DNA of 64,000 bases from Allacma fusca (Eukaryota; Arthropoda; Collembola; Symphypleona; Sminthuridae), in NCBI GenBank assembly GCA_947179485.1, contig OX359248.1, forward strand, positions 30,141,378 to 30,205,377, written 5' to 3'. Each line of letters opens with the position of its first letter. Positions within the stretch are counted from its first letter, which is position 1. The translations under genes were made by a program, and so were the position numbers. Below, piece after piece: positions 12,001 through 18,000 of this stretch. The notes under the pieces are model-generated. The model was not told the DNA's origin. It did no database searches and saw only the letters and a program-made list of their open reading frames with translations.

Positions 12001-15000
12001 AGGCATGATGTAAAATCTTTGACCCACAGATTTCTAAGATAAATCTCTAACGGATTTTTGAAAATACAAACAATATTGAAATATATCAATAAGAGGCAGC
12101 GATCAGGTGACTAGAGAAGTTTCGGGCATTGTTGATTCCGCTTTTCATTCACCGAAATAAAAAAATTAATACCGGTGTCCATTCGTAGCAAATTGTGTGG
12201 GCTACGAAATTTGTTGTCAAACACACCCTGAATGGTACGGTGTCGGATTGGGAGGTTAAAAAGTGGGGTAGGGTTAAGCGAAAAAAGACGTGGAAATTGT
12301 AAGTCAAAAATATGCGGGGGGACTTCGTCGTCTGACTAGGGTTTCAGTTCTGCTGTTCGGATTTACCCCATGACAGAAAATAAAAGCCCTGTCCGTGGTC
12401 CCAGACAACTTTTGATTTCCATAAAAGTCAGTGGCACGACCCTACCGCAATCCTTTTCACAAATTATCATAATTAAATAAAATTGGTCAGTGTCGGTTCC
12501 GGCATTATTAAATTTCACAAAAGCATCGATTCGATAAGTTTTATGCCGAAACATTTTTTTCGTGTTGTTCATCATGAAACTCAACATTGAGTTCGATACT
12601 ACTATTTTAAAAAATAGCATTTTGTCGAACAGAAGCTTGTTACAAAAATTAACAATGTATTAAAGAGAATTGTAATAAAAAATGTATGTTGCAACGTGGA
12701 GAATAGGGGTCTTTATCGTGAAAGTGAGACGCATGCGTTTGTTTTGAATATATTTCAAGAACAATTATGATACTTGGCCTGAGTAATCAAGTGATGTGAT
12801 CTTTTACTTCAAATGAGTGTCAACATTTATTTTTAATGAATTTTATTTCTCATGCCTTATTTCGGAAGTGAAAAGTCCGAGTATCTAAACATTTTCCTGA
12901 AAAAATTCCGCTTCTGTTATTTGAACGCCGAGACCTTACTTGTGGACAATTTTTTCCAGTTTTGAAAAATCCACTAGAAAATTCTCTCCATAATGGGGGA
13001 ATCCAATATTTTGAACTATGTACATACATCTGCTTACATGAGTTAGAGGGTGTTCATCGTTATGTTACACACCACATATAATTACATCCAGATTATCAAT
13101 CATTCTAGAGCTGAATATTTTACAATAACATTAAATAACATTAAGGAAAAACACTGAGGCTATATAATCTAAAATACACATTGCCCACGGGAACAAAAGC
13201 GTCCTTTACATTTCTATTTGTACTTACTGCTTTTACCTCAAACGTTTCTATTCTCCTCAGTACTTTGAACCGTATTGGCTTATCCAGGAAAAAGTTCATC
13301 TAGAAAATATAATCTTCCCTCAGGAGAATCTACAATCTATGTATAAGCAATGAGTTAACGTGTGAAGTCTTCAGGACCACTGAACCTCATATGTTTGGAG
13401 TCCGTGTGCATCAAGCGGTCTCCTATTGTTTACATTACGAGGCAGCGTCTAGTGTACCAAACTAAATGTAATGGACTGTTCAAATGTAACGCAAACATCC
13501 TGGAATTTGAACACTTGTCATATTGCACTCATTGTTCCGACTGCTTACTACCCACACAATAGAGCCCTTAGCGTTGTAATTGAAGGTAGTAACGATAAAA
13601 ATCTCCAGTATCTACGAATGACGAAGCGCTTACTTACCCCGAATCAGCAGTAGCAAATGTTCTACCTCTACCAGATAACTTAGGATTTGATTTGACCTGT
13701 GAAGTCAAAAAGATTGGGTACAGAAAGGTGCACATGAAAATAGGATTTGTCTTGATAAAAGTCAATTCTAAAAAAATTAGTGTAACTTGTAGACTGGAAA
13801 TTGTACTGGTAATTTTGAAGCAAGTTTGCGAACACGTAGCGCTCAAGGTTACTCTGTTGAGTGAGTAACGCAGCAAGTAAAAGAGTAAAGGTTAATTCAC
13901 AAGGATAAAAAATACTTGCGGTCTGCGTGTGCGTCAAACGCGGGAAAAATACGCGCGGTTCATATTTGCGTTCCACGCAAACAGTTTCTACGGAAACAAA
14001 TTCTCATGCTTGCGTGTCATGTCAACTCATTTATTGAACTTGCAATGGCTAGAAATTGCTCGTTGGAGATTGCTTTTAAAAACAATTTATTTAACAGACG
14101 AGAATTCTAAGTGGGCAATTCTATGTTGTGTATGCTTACATAATTTGATACGAAGCAAGCAGCAACTGAGAACGTAATAACTCAACAATAATTATTATTG
14201 ATATAATTTAATTTTTTAGGCCATATGACATTTTTACACTAGAATGTATCTCCCACTTGGATTTGTGGATAACGAGGACCCTGTGAGCCATGTTGTATTA
14301 CCTGGATCTTGGAGACGTGTAGCAAATCGTCACAATGAAAGGGTATCTCATCAGGGGTCAAATAATCCACCAAATAGAGCTAAGGTGATTCGAGATATGT
14401 ACGCCAGATTTTTTAGCAATGAAGGATGTCTAAGTTGGCAGCAAGAGAGGGTAGTTGATTATTAAATGTGACCATTTTTAAAATAAAATGTACAATTCGG
14501 CTGAAAAGATTTCTCAAACCAGTGCATTCGTTGCGTATTTAATTATAACACATTTTTCCTTGATTTTTTGATGTTTCTAATCAAAGTAGCCACGTCGTAT
14601 TTGAAGTCATCCCTTTCTTGCAAAGTCATGTCTTCCATTTCTTTTGCCAGATAAGCTCCGAGAGAGAGTCGGACTTGATTTTCGCTTCTAAAATAGCAAT
14701 AATTTCCTGATTCAATGATGTTACAAATTCTAGCAAGATGATTTAGATGGAATTTATTTTGTGTATGAGTTTAATTTTAAATTAAAATAATAAAATAAAT
14801 CAATAAAATACACAACTATATATATTTACCTTTGCAGCCTTTATGCTAACCTTTGGAGTAGTAACACTTTCCCTTGCTTGACTTTCGGTATTCACGTGCA
14901 GGATACATTCCCCGTCATCATTAGCTTCTTTATTTGGCTCAACCATAGTATCTGTCGTGCTAGTATATTGCATTATAGAATGACCAAAATAACATAAGTT

Positions 15001-18000
15001 TACAAATACATTAACTGTTCAGGTTTAATAATTAGTAATTAATTATTGAATACTTTGTTGTGACTATATTGTTATTTGCGTGTGTCGTGTGAGTAGCTAA
15101 AATAAAGGTAATCACTTACTTTCCATGGTACGTTTTCTCGCGGAGAAAGGACAGACGTGAAAACCATTTCCAGGAACAAGGGGTGTTTTCTCCCTCCTCT
15201 AAGCCTTTCCCAATTTCCCGGATTTCATGTCCGCTTCTTTTTTCTTAAAATGATCCCTGAGGCCTCTCCATCGGGTTCGGCATATTGACTCTAAAATTAC
15301 AACAATGTTTTAGTAAAAACAGATTATTTTATTCACATAAATACATTTTTTAATTTTTAACAAGCAACGTGAATACATTTATATTTTTCGCCAGCAATTC
15401 AAAAAGACAACAAGGTACTTACCCGGCTTCATGACTTCCTCCGCCACGTCCTTCCAAGCCTGATTTTTTTCTTAGATCTTGAGTAGTCCGGGTCTTTTAG
15501 ATCATAAATAGAACTTCGCAAATACACTGCTTCGATCAGTCGTTCTTCCCATAAATCGTCCTGATCACTACTTTGCCGTGTTTTAGGCATTTTAAATAAT
15601 CTTTGGAGATTTTATTGCGTAAAAGTTATGTCAAACGCAAGTACGATGGGAATGGAAGTTGAAAATTCTCAACTTCTACTTTTTGAATTCCACACGCAGA
15701 TGTCTGTACGCGCGTATTTTTTGTTGCGATACAAAGCAAGTACGTTCTCATCCCGCGCGCAAAATATCTGCGTCAAACGCAGAACGCACACGCAGAGTAG
15801 CTCCATGTGAATCCGCTCTAACGGATGTTATAGGCGTAGGAATATCGGTAAAAATATTTGTTTCAATTAAAGAGATGTTTAAAACATGCTCTTGAAGGCA
15901 CCAACATGATAGCACATTCGGGGTGGCTTTCACTGTGAAAAAAAAAGTTCGTTGAAGAGACTACTGTATACGTTCTAGATACATTTTTGATTTAAATCAA
16001 GATAATGTATGTACATGCAATTTCAAAAGAATCAAAATGATTTATATGCTTCATATTCTGTGTGTAGTATGTAGATTATTTTGATTTTGAGTGAAACTGA
16101 TTGAAAATGCATTAGATCGTTTTGCCTCTTCCCCAAGGCTATAACATGTAATAGCAAATGCCCCTACGAGTTACTGCAACTAACTATGCTCTGATTCACT
16201 TCATGGAAATCATTATCGTTAGCAAAAGCATGATTTAAACATTCAATTTTGACCTGTTTACCAATCTTCTAATTACATCTTCTGATTTGAAATGCACTCA
16301 GGTGCATAGTGCAATCATCCGATAAATGGTTTGGGATCCACAGTTTAATTAAAGAAAGTCAAAGGTAAAGCAATTGCGCGAATGTTCCCTGATTCTTTTT
16401 TTTGTGCGTAGTTTCAGAAAAGCGAGTCCGAATGTCCATGGTAACCAATGAGGCTTATTTTGTAAACAATCTCGAACTGGAGGAAAAAATATCTGAGCTG
16501 GATCTACTCTCCTATGGAAGACAAGTTGCTTGTGGAATGGTCAGTTTTGGTTTATTTTTCTCCATTTTCAATTTCTGTAATGAAAACGCAAAGTAATGTC
16601 TGTACAAATTGTAATATATATACATAGCGTATCTGGCATACATGTACATATCAGTAGATTTATTTGCACTCTGAGATGAGACGATTTCTCCTGCATCTTA
16701 TTTGGAATTGCTTTTGTGTCTGGGAAATGACTCTTTGAAATGGTTTATTGCAGGAGTTCCTCTCATCCAATAAAATTGTCCACAGAGATTTAGCGGCTAG
16801 AAACGTTCTAATTAGTCAAAATCGGACTTTAAAAATAGCGGATTTTGGTTTAAGCCGGGACGTGTACGAGCAGAATTGGTACAAGAAGAACTCCAATGGG
16901 AAAATTCCCATCAAATGGCTTGCTCTGGAATGTTTACTACAAGAGGTCTACACCACCAAATCAGACGTGTAAGTTAAGCTTGATTAGTTTAAAATTACAT
17001 TTAGAGGAATAATAATTATTTTTCGTCATTTTATATCTAACAAATACAATCATAAGATTCCTGTGGTAGAGTCAGATTCCGTCATTAACCCACGCTATCA
17101 GATTGCTCAACGGAATTCTGATTGTCCTCGGTATAGATTACTCTAAATATAGAATTACAAATCCTTTCAGCCTAATTGAATCGAATCCCAAGCCATTGGT
17201 AGCATAATAATTAAAAGCACCGAACATTTGCTGTACATTACGAAACCTATTGATTTTGGGGCTAGAATTCAATAGTTTCTCACCCGCTCTCAAGCGGCCA
17301 TGTACTGTCATTATTTAATTAATGGAGGCTTATTTTTTAAAACTAAGACTTCTACTTCTTCAAAATCAATCCCCCAACTGTTATCAGATGAAGAGTACAC
17401 TTTCTGTTACTTTAATTAATTTCTCAGGGTACAATTTTTTTTTACAAATCCTCCATTAATACTTAATCTGTGGATTTCAGGAATTTCGTGCATGTTATTA
17501 TTTTTTTTATAACAACATAATAGTATTGAAAATTTCTGTACAATATCATGTGTAGTATACGCTCTTGTAAGAACCTTTGCAGCACTGCAATTGTAAACTT
17601 AAAACTTTTTATATTTTAAACTTTAAACGTAAAAGTTTTTATTTTTGTTCGTCAGTTCAGTCGAACCCAGACTTAACGATTGGGGAAAGAGTCAACTCAA
17701 TTCCGCTACACATTGTGCATGTATACAGCTGGTGGAACTGAAATTAAATAGATTGAGTAATGTAGTTTAAATACCAGCGAAATATTTTAATTAGAAGCAA
17801 ACCAAGTGCTAGGAACTTGGGAAAATTATTCAACTTCGACTTTAAGAAATTGTGACTTTTTCGCATCAAAAATTTCCATTGAATGAAACTCGAATCACTG
17901 CAGTGGGAAAACTTTCGATTACAAGAGACTTGAATCTATTGGCAAACATTCGCGTTAATTATATGCAGCAGACCGTGTAACTATGTGTTCACAGAAATTG

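Larger units (their letters stand above)
13889..15818. mobile_element. Degenerate PIF/Harbinger DNA transposon
   Basis: A 1930-bp element flanked by TAA (13886-13888 and 15819-15821), the TWA duplication typical of PIF/Harbinger. The ends share ATTCACA-GGA and a nearby TCTGCGTGTGCG in inverted orientation; both ends are rich in GCGTTTGACGC and ACGCGCG motifs. It carries the C-terminus of a HARBI1-like transposase on + and a MADF/BESS-like gene on minus, the usual two-gene layout of this superfamily. Both genes are broken, so it is non-autonomous. Confidence 0.85.
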
